DNA of 64,000 bases from Aquimarina atlantica (GTDB lineage: Bacteria; Bacteroidota; Bacteroidia; Flavobacteriales; Flavobacteriaceae). Each line of letters begins with the position of its first letter. The first letter of the stretch is position 1. Position numbers and translations under genes: made by a program. The notes under the pieces are model-generated. The model was given only the letters and a program-made list of their open reading frames with translations, searched no databases and was not told the DNA's origin. The DNA is taken from NCBI RefSeq assembly GCF_000626715.1, contig NZ_AQRA01000001.1, positions 744,001 through 808,000 on the forward strand, read 5' to 3'. Below, in pieces: positions 1 through 8,067 of this stretch.

Positions 1-1049
1 GGTATGAAGAACGTGAAACTATTGATCATGGTTTACAAGTGGCTGCAAAAAGTGGTTTCACAGCTATAGCGTTACACCCAAATACATTACCGGTAACCGA
101 CAATAGTACTGCTATTGGTTTTCTGAAAGGAAAGTCCCAGAATAGCGCAGTATCACTATATCCTATCGGAGCGTTGACTATACAGTGTAAAGGCGTGGAT
201 ATGGCAGAATTATATGATATGCAACAAGCAGGTGCTATTGCCTTTGGGGACTATAAAAAAGCCATTCAAAACCCTAATTTATTAAAGATTGCTCTTCTCT
301 ATGCGCAAAATTTTAATGGATTGGTTCTATCTTTTCCTCAAGAAAATAATATTGCCGGAAAAGGAATGGTTAATGAAGAAGAGCAAAGTACTTTACTTGG
401 GTTAAAAGGAATTCCTGCGTTAGCAGAAGAGTTACAGATTGCGAGAGATTTATTTCTACTAGAATATACCGGTGGCACCTTACACATCCCTACAATTTCG
501 ACAGCAAAATCGGTAGCATTAATTCGGGATGCAAAGGCAAAAGGATTACAAATAAGTTGTAGTACAACTGTTCATCATTTAACCCTAACCGATAAAGAGC
601 TGGTTACATTCGATACTAATTATAAGGTACTCCCTCCATTAAGAACACAAAAAGATGTAGATGCCCTGGTAAAAGGTATAAACGATGGTACTATTGATAT
701 GGTTACCAGTGATCATCAACCTATAGATGTAGAACATAAAAAGGTAGAGTTTGATCACTCCAAATACGGTACTACTGGTTTAGAAAGTGCCTTTGGAACT
801 CTTAATACGATATTAGATATTGAACAAACCATAGCAATGCTTACCAATGGTAAATCTATTTTCAAAATAGAAAGTGAGAGCATTGAAATAGGTAATAAAG
901 CAGATTTATCTTTATTTAATCCTACAGGGGATATTACTTTTACAGAAGAGCATGTTATATCTTCTTCAAAAAATAGTGCTTTTATAGGAAAATCTACAAA
1001 AGGAGCTCCTTATGGTATTATCGCCAACGGAAAAATGATATTAAAATAA
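1..1049 (+). CDS. pyrC: Dihydroorotase (amidohydrolase family), 3' part
   Basis: The reading frame is open from base 3, so the gene begins before the window; the GTG at 39 is internal. Residues read as a Bacteroidetes-type dihydroorotase: the ERETIDHGLQ...ALHPNTLP region, TTVHHLTLTD (metal-ligand His region) and SDHQPID (catalytic Asp region), then GTTGLESAFG. The enzyme cyclises carbamoyl-aspartate to dihydroorotate in cytosolic pyrimidine synthesis. The HxH metal motif lies upstream, out of view. ALHPNTLP and SDHQP differ from the commonest MPNTxP and DHAPH forms, so a less active paralogue is possible. Confidence 0.85.
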   Translation, partial: YEERETIDHGLQVAAKSGFTAIALHPNTLPVTDNSTAIGFLKGKSQNSAVSLYPIGALTIQCKGVDMAELYDMQQAGAIAFGDYKKAIQNPNLLKIALLYAQNFNGLVLSFPQENNIAGKGMVNEEEQSTLLGLKGIPALAEELQIARDLFLLEYTGGTLHIPTISTAKSVALIRDAKAKGLQISCSTTVHHLTLTDKELVTFDTNYKVLPPLRTQKDVDALVKGINDGTIDMVTSDHQPIDVEHKKVEFDHSKYGTTGLESAFGTLNTILDIEQTIAMLTNGKSIFKIESESIEIGNKADLSLFNPTGDITFTEEHVISSSKNSAFIGKSTKGAPYGIIANGKMILK

Positions 1050-1115
1050 GTATATTACAAAACTAATTCTTCATTACGATCTAGTGTAGTAATAAAATCA
1101 TATAACACAACAATT

Positions 1116-1445
1116 ATGCAATCTGACTACGCAAAACAAGGAAAAACAGCAGCTATTGTTTCATATATCACCATTATTGGTACAATTATAGCTTTTTTTA
1201 TGAATCAGGAAAATAAAAATCAGTTTGCAAGTTTTCATATCAGGCAAGCACTGGGTACATGGATTAGTTTCTATCTTTTAATAGCCTTGGCTAATATTTT
1301 TAACTCACTAATGATTCATATCGCTTTCTATATCTTCTGCATTGTGCTCATTGTTTTTGGGCTTATCTTGGCTATACGAGAAGAGCAAAAAACAGTTCCC
1401 ATTTTAGGGCCATATTTTCAGGAGTGGTTTAGTTTCATTAAATAG
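1116..1445 (+). CDS. Small multi-pass membrane protein, DUF4870/Tic20-like
   Basis: A 109-residue protein with three hydrophobic segments (about 14-30, 48-68, 70-87) and a QFASFHIRQALGTW motif between the first two. That 'N/H-x-R-Q-A' motif is typical of the DUF4870/Tic20-like import-component family common in Bacteroidetes. The role is unknown. It lies 21 bp before the next gene on the same strand, so the two are probably co-transcribed. Confidence 0.6.
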   Translation: MQSDYAKQGKTAAIVSYITIIGTIIAFFMNQENKNQFASFHIRQALGTWISFYLLIALANIFNSLMIHIAFYIFCIVLIVFGLILAIREEQKTVPILGPYFQEWFSFIK

Positions 1446-1466
1446 AAGATGATAACGAACTAGGTT

Positions 1467-2276
1467 ATGGTTAAAAAAATAGCAAAACTAGTTCTTAAAC
1501 TCTTATTATTTCTTTTTTTAACGGCTCTAACCCAAATTGGCGGAGTTATATATGTTCTTATAGAATTACTTGTTAAAAGAAACATACACAAGTATAGGTT
1601 CAAAAAAACAATTATATTCCTTATCTCATATATAGGCATAACATTTTTGATTGTACCCTATATCGCCCCATTATTTGGTAGAGAAAAAATTAAAGATACT
1701 ACACAGATAAAAGCGCATAGCTTCGTAACAAAACTTCTAAACCGCAATTATGTGCGTCCAGAACTTCATATTGCACTAAAAGAAATTGCAAATTCATTTC
1801 ATCAAACGAATCCTAATGTCGCATTAGTATATTTGGATGCTAACTTTCCATTTATAGATGGTTTTTCATTGCTTCCGCATTTAAGTCATAATGATGGAAA
1901 AAAAATTGACATCTCATTTATTTACTTAGATCATAATTACCAGATAACCAACAAAAAGCCTTCAGTTAGTGGCTATGGAATATTTGAATCCCCCACTCAA
2001 CAAGAATATAATCAAACCGTAATTTGCAAACAAAAAGGAAACTGGCAATATGATTTTACAAAATACATCACTTTGGGAACCCTAAACAAAGGGTTAAAAT
2101 TTTCTAAAAAAGCTACAAAAGATTTACTTTTGGCAATCGTAAAACAAAAACAGATAGAGAAGGTTTTTATAGAACCACATCTTAAGAATAGATTAAAGAT
2201 ACAAAGTGCCAAAATACGATTTCATGGATGCCAGGCAGTACGCCATGATGATCATATACACATACAATTAAAATAA
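1467..2276 (+). CDS. Membrane-anchored LAS-type zinc peptidase-like protein
   Basis: A 269-residue protein with two N-terminal hydrophobic segments (about 8-32 and 47-68) and then an extracytoplasmic domain. That domain holds LSHNDGKKIDI (His-x6-Asp) and ends in RHDDHIHIQL (His-x-His). Together these are the zinc-ligand pattern of the LAS superfamily (MepA murein endopeptidase, VanX/VanY D-Ala-D-Ala peptidases). I infer a periplasmic peptidoglycan hydrolase. Overall similarity to any named family is low, so the substrate is unknown. It is followed 3 bp later by an esterase gene. Confidence 0.5.
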   Translation: MVKKIAKLVLKLLLFLFLTALTQIGGVIYVLIELLVKRNIHKYRFKKTIIFLISYIGITFLIVPYIAPLFGREKIKDTTQIKAHSFVTKLLNRNYVRPELHIALKEIANSFHQTNPNVALVYLDANFPFIDGFSLLPHLSHNDGKKIDISFIYLDHNYQITNKKPSVSGYGIFESPTQQEYNQTVICKQKGNWQYDFTKYITLGTLNKGLKFSKKATKDLLLAIVKQKQIEKVFIEPHLKNRLKIQSAKIRFHGCQAVRHDDHIHIQLK

Positions 2277-2279
2277 ACT

Positions 2280-2939
2280 ATGCAAACCAAGACATTATCA
2301 TTATATCACATTGTAAAAGAACCAACAATAAAAAAAGATAAGACTCCTGTTCTATTTATGTTTCATGGGTATGGTAGCGATGAGAATGACCTTTTTTCTT
2401 TTGCTACAGAACTACAGGAAGAATTGTTTATTATTTCGGTTCGGGCACCTTATCCTATGCAGCCTTATGGCAATGCGTGGTATGCAATTTACTTTGATGC
2501 TGCTCAGGGAAAATTTAGTGATGATAAACAAGCTATCGAATCCAGAGATAAAATTGCTAATTTTATAGATGAAGCTATACATGCTTATGATCTGGATAAG
2601 GATAATGTTACTCTTCTTGGATTTAGCCAGGGAACTATCCTTAGTTACGCGGTTGCACTCTCTTACCCACAAAAAGTAAAAAATGTAATTGCATTAAGTG
2701 GATATATAAATGAAGATATTTTGGTTGATAATTACAAAACAAATGACTTTTCTAAACTAAACTTATATTGTTCTCATGGTAGTGTAGATCAAGTAATTCC
2801 TGTAGATTGGGCACGTAAAGCTCCTATGCTACTTTCAGAACTTGGTATAACAAGTTCACTAAATGAATTTCCGGTAGGTCACGGTGTCGCACCGCAGAAT
2901 TTTTATCAGTTTAAAGAGTGGTTAAGTGCTCACATTTAG
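2280..2939 (+). CDS. Alpha/beta hydrolase, phospholipase/carboxylesterase family
   Basis: A 219-residue cytosolic serine hydrolase with FMFHGYGSDEND (oxyanion region, residues about 26-37), nucleophile elbow GFSQG (about 114-118), an acid region CSHGSVDQVIP and catalytic His in VGHGVAP (about 201). Length and motifs match the YpfH/acylprotein thioesterase-like carboxylesterases. It overlaps by 4 bp the converging histidine kinase gene on the other strand. Confidence 0.85.
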   Translation: MQTKTLSLYHIVKEPTIKKDKTPVLFMFHGYGSDENDLFSFATELQEELFIISVRAPYPMQPYGNAWYAIYFDAAQGKFSDDKQAIESRDKIANFIDEAIHAYDLDKDNVTLLGFSQGTILSYAVALSYPQKVKNVIALSGYINEDILVDNYKTNDFSKLNLYCSHGSVDQVIPVDWARKAPMLLSELGITSSLNEFPVGHGVAPQNFYQFKEWLSAHI

Positions 2940-4198
2940 AATTTTAGTGTAATCTTATGCCAAATATCTGTGTTTTTATAGCTTATAGAAAAGTTGTAGT
3001 AATCAACAATTCGATATACCAGTGATAACCCAAGACCACTAGAATCAGGTCTGTTTCCTGATTTCTTAAAACGTCCGAATAATTCTTCTTCTGAAATTTC
3101 TAAGGGTTCTCCTGTATTTTTAATCTCAAAATACGCATTGGTAAGGGTCATTACAATTTTTCCTGATTCTATATTGTGTTTTATAGCATTACTAATCAAA
3201 TTGTTAAATAGCACATAGGCCATTGTTTCGTTAATCTCTATCGACGGATTTTCTTTAAAATCAAGAATTACCTCTATATTTTTAATATCAAGTAATTCTT
3301 TTACTCTTCCTATTTTCTTTTTAAGATATTCTGCTACTATTAGTTTTGATGTATCTATAAATTGATTATTATCAATTTTTGATAGTAAGGAAAGATTGTC
3401 TTTTAGCTTAGATAACCTTCCTGTAGACTCGTATACTTGTCCTAAAATAGATATTTGATGTTCTGAAAGGTTCTTATCCTGCATCAAAAGTTCCATTTTG
3501 TTTTTAATAATTGCTAGTGGTGTTTGTATCTCATGGGAAGTATTCTCGGTATATTCTTTTAAATTCTTATAATCTTTTGTCACTTGATTTGTCATAAGTT
3601 CTAGTGCAGAGTTTAACTCTTTAAACTCTATTATATTAGTTTCACTAAAAGATAAAGGCTTTGGCTTTTTAACATTAAAATCTTTTATCTGACTTAGCGT
3701 ATTGTAAAAAGGGATCCAAATTCGTTGTGAAACAATATTACTCAATACAAGCATCGTAATAAAAAACAAAGCAGTAATCAAAGCAATAACCTGTGTAACA
3801 CCACGTATTAAATCTTCTGTAGAAAGTAATGATTTGGTTATCGAAAAGACATAGAAATTATCTCTTACTTTATCAGAGAAAGTGATTTGTCTATAGTTCA
3901 TCTCTTCATTTTGATATTCATTAAATAATACCGTGTCTTTTATAAATGTTTGGATTTTTGGGTCTTTATCTACTTTTTGGATGACAATATTATCTCCAAT
4001 ATTTAGACTATAACTACTTAATAACTCATCATGCCTGTAAAGCTCATCAATTAATTCTTCTTTTGCTGCAAATAATTTATCATTAAACTCACTGTTTACA
4101 GTACGTCTAATAACAAAGTAAGAAGATAAACCTCCTACAAGTGATACAATAAATAACCCTGTAAAATAATAACGATTGGATAAACTTAGTAGTTTCAT
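2936..4198 (-). CDS. Sensor histidine kinase
   Basis: A 420-residue inner-membrane kinase: transmembrane segment about 12-30, periplasmic sensor about 31-135, second transmembrane segment about 136-156, HisKA with phospho-acceptor His222 in NTSHEIQTPL, N-box NNLISNAIKHN and G-box SGLGLSLVYRI. It phosphorylates the response regulator encoded immediately upstream; the start overlaps that gene's stop by 4 bp (ATGA), implying coupled translation. The signal sensed is unknown. Confidence 0.93.
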   Translation of the reverse strand: MKLLSLSNRYYFTGLFIVSLVGGLSSYFVIRRTVNSEFNDKLFAAKEELIDELYRHDELLSSYSLNIGDNIVIQKVDKDPKIQTFIKDTVLFNEYQNEEMNYRQITFSDKVRDNFYVFSITKSLLSTEDLIRGVTQVIALITALFFITMLVLSNIVSQRIWIPFYNTLSQIKDFNVKKPKPLSFSETNIIEFKELNSALELMTNQVTKDYKNLKEYTENTSHEIQTPLAIIKNKMELLMQDKNLSEHQISILGQVYESTGRLSKLKDNLSLLSKIDNNQFIDTSKLIVAEYLKKKIGRVKELLDIKNIEVILDFKENPSIEINETMAYVLFNNLISNAIKHNIESGKIVMTLTNAYFEIKNTGEPLEISEEELFGRFKKSGNRPDSSGLGLSLVYRIVDYYNFSISYKNTDIWHKITLKF

Positions 4199-4872
4199 TG
4201 ATCAGAAAATTTATACCCTACACTGTATACCGTCTGTATATAATCTTTACCACCATGTTCGAGAATTTTTTTTCTAAGGTTTTTTAAATGAGAATAGATG
4301 AAATCGTAAGAATCTGCAATCCCCATTTCATCTCCCCATAAATGTTCTGCAATAGATCCTTTAGGAATTACACGATTTGGATTAGAGATAAAATATAGCA
4401 TGAGATCATACTCCTTTTTAGTAAGTTTTAGAATTTTGTTATGTACTTTAACACTCATTTCATAAGGAAATACTTCAATTTCATTAAAGGTAATTGTATT
4501 TTGGGCATCAAAATTTCTTCTACGTATAATTGCCTTTATACGTGCATTTAGTTCTGCAAGATCAAATGGTTTTGTAAGGTAATCATCTGCCCCAATATCA
4601 AGGCCATAAATTCTATCATCAATAGCATTACGTGCAGATACAATGATAATTCCTGATTTTGATCTCATTCCTTTAATCTGTTTAATTACATCAAGACCGC
4701 TACCGTCAGGAAGATTAATATCAACAACCAGACAATCATATTCATAATCCCAGCTTTTTTCTTTTGCTTCTGCCAGGTTATCTGTCCATTCACATTGGTA
4801 TCCTTCTCTCTCGAGATATTGTACCATTGATTCGGCAAGCATATGTTCATCTTCTATAATTAGAATTTTCAC
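4195..4872 (-). CDS. OmpR/PhoB-family response regulator
   Basis: A 225-residue protein: receiver domain with acidic pair E7/D8, phospho-acceptor Asp51 (LVVDINLPDGSGL) and Lys in LTKPFD, then a winged-helix DNA-binding domain (about 128-222) ending YIQTVYSVGYKF. It is the partner of the overlapping histidine kinase. The divergent region at 5070-5111 carries four direct repeats at 11-bp spacing, the layout bound by OmpR/PhoB-family dimers, so it probably activates the genes starting at 5203. Confidence 0.93.
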   Translation of the reverse strand: MKILIIEDEHMLAESMVQYLEREGYQCEWTDNLAEAKEKSWDYEYDCLVVDINLPDGSGLDVIKQIKGMRSKSGIIIVSARNAIDDRIYGLDIGADDYLTKPFDLAELNARIKAIIRRRNFDAQNTITFNEIEVFPYEMSVKVHNKILKLTKKEYDLMLYFISNPNRVIPKGSIAEHLWGDEMGIADSYDFIYSHLKNLRKKILEHGGKDYIQTVYSVGYKFSDQ

Positions 4873-5070
4873 TCCGTTCAGATTAAATTTAATACTCTAA
4901 TTCCCTTCAATTAAAGAAACGAATAATTATCAGAAAGCAAAAGTTTTTGCAAACAATATTCATCTTCAAAAAAAAGTTGATTAGTAACTTAAAAAAAATA
5001 TGTAACTAACTACATTTAACTAACTGCATTACAGATATCTATTAAAAAAAACAGAACCTAAATAGCTTCT

Positions 5071-5111
5071 ACAGATTTCCTACAGATTCTCCACAAATTC
5101 TCTACAGATTC
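5071..5111. promoter_or_regulatory. Four 11-bp direct repeats, candidate response-regulator operator
   Basis: ACAGATTT, ACAGATTC, ACAAATTC and ACAGATTC start at 5071, 5082, 5093 and 5104, exactly 11 bp apart. They lie between the regulator gene (leftward) and the DUF3887-like gene (rightward), and end 7 bp before a -7 element. Direct repeats of about one helical turn are the classic OmpR/PhoB-type operator; binding by the adjacent regulator is inference. Confidence 0.65.
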
Positions 5112-5117
5112 TAATTC

Positions 5118-5125
5118 TACTTTCG
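5118..5125 (+). promoter_or_regulatory. Bacteroidetes-type -7 promoter element (TACTTTCG)
   Basis: TACTTTCG matches TAnnTTTG at seven of eight positions. The -33 region falls inside the 11-bp repeat block and has no clear TTTG, as expected for an activator-dependent promoter. The predicted leader to the start codon at 5203 is about 70 nt. Confidence 0.5.
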
Positions 5126-5202
5126 CACCCAATAAAACAAACTGGTTACAAAACAACAACTTAACCACAATTAGAAGATGTTTTAACCATAATACAAATA
5201 CT

Positions 5203-5559
5203 ATGAAAAAAATACTTAGCTTAATCTTATTTCTGTTTTTACAAATAAGTTTTTCGCAAACCCAAGAGGATTATCAACAAAAAATTATCGAAGTTACTGA
5301 TGCATATAACGCAAAAGATGCCGGTAAGATTTTTAACTCGTTCTCTCCCCAATTACAATCGACATTTACAATCGAAAAAGTAAAACAATTCCTTTCTGAA
5401 AACCAATCAAAAAAAGGGCCAATGGGAACTTCTTCTTTTTTATTAGATGAAGACAAAGCAAAAAGATACCTAACAGAATTCGAGAATACTTCTATGATTC
5501 TAATTCTGGGGTTATCACCCGATAAGAAAATTACAAAACTAATCCTTGAAGATTACTAA
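5203..5559 (+). CDS. Secreted DUF3887-like protein
   Basis: A 118-residue protein with a signal peptide (about 1-19, cleavage near SFSQ). The mature part QKIIEVTDAYNAKDAGKIFNSFSPQLQSTF resembles DUF3887/NTF2-like small secreted domains. It is the first gene after the putative regulator operator and is probably in an operon with the PilJ-like gene 27 bp downstream. Function unknown. Confidence 0.6.
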   Translation: MKKILSLILFLFLQISFSQTQEDYQQKIIEVTDAYNAKDAGKIFNSFSPQLQSTFTIEKVKQFLSENQSKKGPMGTSSFLLDEDKAKRYLTEFENTSMILILGLSPDKKITKLILEDY

Positions 5560-5586
5560 TACATAAATACTTTAATAATAATAAAA

Positions 5587-6453
5587 ATGAGGAATAATTA
5601 TTTAACTATTAAATCAACGTATATACTGTTTATACTAGGAATAACGGCATTTGGTTTGACTACAATTAATGCCCAATCTAAGCCAAAATATGGCGTAATG
5701 ACCTATAATAAAGCTATCAATATATCTGAGAAACAAGGTATGTTAATTCAGAAAATGGCTAAAGATTACCTGTATATAGTAGAAAATTCTGATGATGACA
5801 AAGCGTTAAGAGATCTTATGACAAGTAAAATCATTTTTGAAAAACAAAATGAAATCTTGTCTAAAAACTCTAGCAACAAGGTAACAAAGAGTAAAATTAA
5901 AAAAGTGGAGAATCTTTGGGTAGCATTTAAAAAGCATATAGAAAGTACTCCCAATTTTGATGATGCCAAAAAAATCCTGAACCTAAATACAGATTTACTT
6001 AAAGAAACAGAAAGTGTTGTGCGTTCGATTGTGATAGAATCCAAAAATGCTAATAAAACTACAAAAGGAATAGCTAATGATGATTCTTATAACGAAAAAG
6101 ACATAGAACTGAAAAAAATCTTAACCGTCTCAGGAAGACAACGTATGCTAGCACAAAGGCTGGCGCTATATTATTTGGCAAATCACCCAACACTGAAAGA
6201 CAAAAACTCTGAACAAATGTTGAAAAACATATACAATGAAATAGATGGGATGAATACTCCATTGCTTCTTTCAGACTTTGATAATGCCGAAATAGATGAA
6301 AAAATTGCAAATGCATTAACCATCTGGGAACTTATCAAACAAAATAAACTTGGAAAACAAGGATACAAGCATAAAGAAATCTATGACATTTCTAATAAAC
6401 TCACCAGAGCATATAATGAAATAACAACTTTATACGAACATACCAAATTATAA
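5587..6453 (+). CDS. Secreted protein with two PilJ-type (NarX-like) sensor repeats
   Basis: A 288-residue protein with an N-terminal signal peptide (about 1-30, ...TTINAQS). Two copies of a helical motif, EKQGMLIQKMAKDYLYI (about 48-64) and GRQRMLAQRLALYYLA (about 180-195), match the PilJ/type IV pili methyl-accepting domain, which resembles the NarX nitrate/nitrite sensor. No transmembrane or kinase output is present, so it may be a periplasmic ligand-binding partner of another sensor. Confidence 0.65.
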   Translation: MRNNYLTIKSTYILFILGITAFGLTTINAQSKPKYGVMTYNKAINISEKQGMLIQKMAKDYLYIVENSDDDKALRDLMTSKIIFEKQNEILSKNSSNKVTKSKIKKVENLWVAFKKHIESTPNFDDAKKILNLNTDLLKETESVVRSIVIESKNANKTTKGIANDDSYNEKDIELKKILTVSGRQRMLAQRLALYYLANHPTLKDKNSEQMLKNIYNEIDGMNTPLLLSDFDNAEIDEKIANALTIWELIKQNKLGKQGYKHKEIYDISNKLTRAYNEITTLYEHTKL

Positions 6454-6698
6454 TAGACCTCCTCCCCCTAGTATTGTAGATAACATACCAAAATCTAAAC
6501 TAATCCCTCAACACACTCATACCCCTTCGAATCAATTAATGTGCCTTACCCCAGGGCACTACTTCGAAAAATTATAAAGATTAGTTCCATATTCACTCTT
6601 AAACCTAATAAAAAATAAAATGTCATCTATTCTAGCACTAAATATTGTGCTGGACCGATAATGACTAAATAAATCAAATATTTAAAAAATAGTAACTC
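6454..6698. other. 245-bp intergenic region with two small palindromes
   Basis: No gene seen. GTGCC...GGGCAC (about 6541-6557) and AGCAC...GTGCT (about 6633-6650) can form short hairpins without T-runs. One may be a weak terminator or a leader structure for the outer-membrane protein gene. Confidence 0.3.
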
Positions 6699-7340
6699 AT
6701 GAAAAAAATACTGTTAGTAACTACCGCAATAGCATCTTTTGCTTTTGCTAATGCTCAAGAACACCATAATACCGCTACAAAAGAGCATCATTTTGCTAAG
6801 GATTATGATAAAAAGGGTGAATTTGAACAAGGAGATGTATTTGTTTCTGCGTTGTTTGGATTTGATTCTAAAACAATTAAAAATGAAGGAGAAGAGCATA
6901 AAGATATTATGTTAGATGTATTTACCAGAGTTGGTTACCTTATTTCTAATACTGTAACCGGTGGTGTAAAATTTGGATATGAAAGTGAAAAAGAAGAAGA
7001 AGGAGGAGAAGAAATTAGATCTCATCATGGACTTATAGGAATATTTGGACGATATGATTTTACTCCGGGGCATAAATTCTCTCTTTTTGGTGAACTTGGC
7101 GTAGATTATCTTACAGCTGATGTAGAAAGAAATGGTATAAAAAATAAAGAAAAAGGATATAAAATCGGGCTTATCCCTGGATTAACCTATTTCCTTAATG
7201 ATCATTTTGCCATTGAAGCTTTATGGGGAGCTATATCTTATGAATCTATGAAAGCCGACGAAGGAGAAAAAACTACTGATGAAATTATTGTAGGGTTTGA
7301 TTTTGAACATATCAATTTCGGATTAGCATACAAATTCTAA
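6699..7340 (+). CDS. Outer-membrane beta-barrel protein
   Basis: A 213-residue protein with signal peptide (1-19, FANAQ), a His-rich N-terminal stretch (EHHNTATKEHHF), alternating beta-strands such as GDVFVSALFGFDS, GGVKFGYES and FGRYDF, and a C-terminal strand ending in aromatic Phe (INFGLAYKF). This is the pattern of small OmpW/OprF-N-like eight-stranded barrels. It probably stands alone, with a long intergenic region before it. Ligand unknown. Confidence 0.75.
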   Translation: MKKILLVTTAIASFAFANAQEHHNTATKEHHFAKDYDKKGEFEQGDVFVSALFGFDSKTIKNEGEEHKDIMLDVFTRVGYLISNTVTGGVKFGYESEKEEEGGEEIRSHHGLIGIFGRYDFTPGHKFSLFGELGVDYLTADVERNGIKNKEKGYKIGLIPGLTYFLNDHFAIEALWGAISYESMKADEGEKTTDEIIVGFDFEHINFGLAYKF

Positions 7341-7456
7341 AAACATAACATCCGTTAAACCTGCTATAGCAGTTACTTACCCTAAAATCACCTATACATT
7401 ACGGTTGTATTGTTATATAACTAAAAAAATAATTATAATTAAAACAATAACATACA

Positions 7457-7945
7457 ATGAAACTGGTTTTAAAAAAATATGTTTATGTGATCGTTGGATT
7501 TTTATTATCCACAATCGGGTACTTATATTGCATCATAGGAAATATAAATTTGGCAGAACAAATAGATATATACTTTAATTTTATTAAATCATCAAAAATC
7601 GATGAATTGATATTTCTATGGTTTAAGTTCTTTACTTTATTTATTATGCTAAATATCATAGTAATTTTAGAAAAAAAGCGAAACATTGAAAAGAGAAAAA
7701 TATATCACTCAATGTTATATGCCAGTAATCATATTATACGAAACTTCTTATATCAGTCTCACATATTAAAAATGGAAGCCGAAGAAAACATCACATTTAA
7801 TAAGAGTACTATTAATATGTTTGAAGAAAGTAAAGATGAAGCAATGCTATTACTCAAAAAGTTATCTTCGATAACCAAGATTGATGATACGAGTATTTAT
7901 AACTCGATAAAAGAAGAAGTTGAAAACAAAAACAGTACGGTGTAA
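7457..7945 (+). CDS. Membrane protein with cytosolic helical tail, unknown
   Basis: A 162-residue protein with two transmembrane segments (about 8-28 and 53-72) and a cytosolic helical region (about 75-160). The stretch YASNHIIRNFLYQSHIL resembles the first helix of a histidine-kinase dimerisation domain (His followed by Arg-Asn), but there is no ATPase domain. I do not recognise a family. Confidence 0.55.
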   Translation: MKLVLKKYVYVIVGFLLSTIGYLYCIIGNINLAEQIDIYFNFIKSSKIDELIFLWFKFFTLFIMLNIIVILEKKRNIEKRKIYHSMLYASNHIIRNFLYQSHILKMEAEENITFNKSTINMFEESKDEAMLLLKKLSSITKIDDTSIYNSIKEEVENKNSTV

Positions 7946-7968
7946 TCTTAGGTATACAAAAAATATCG

Positions 7969-8009
7969 CAAAACCTTTATTCTTAGGTAGGCTAAGAATA
8001 AAGGTTTTG
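7969..8009. terminator. Bidirectional terminator hairpin
   Basis: A perfect 18-bp stem (CAAAACCTTTATTCTTAG / CTAAGAATAAAGGTTTTG) with a 5-nt loop, between two converging genes. It could terminate transcripts from both sides. Confidence 0.8.
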
Positions 8010-8067
8010 TGATAGTATAACGAAATCTTATATTGTCTGATAGACTAATAAAGTTTCATTAAAAAAT

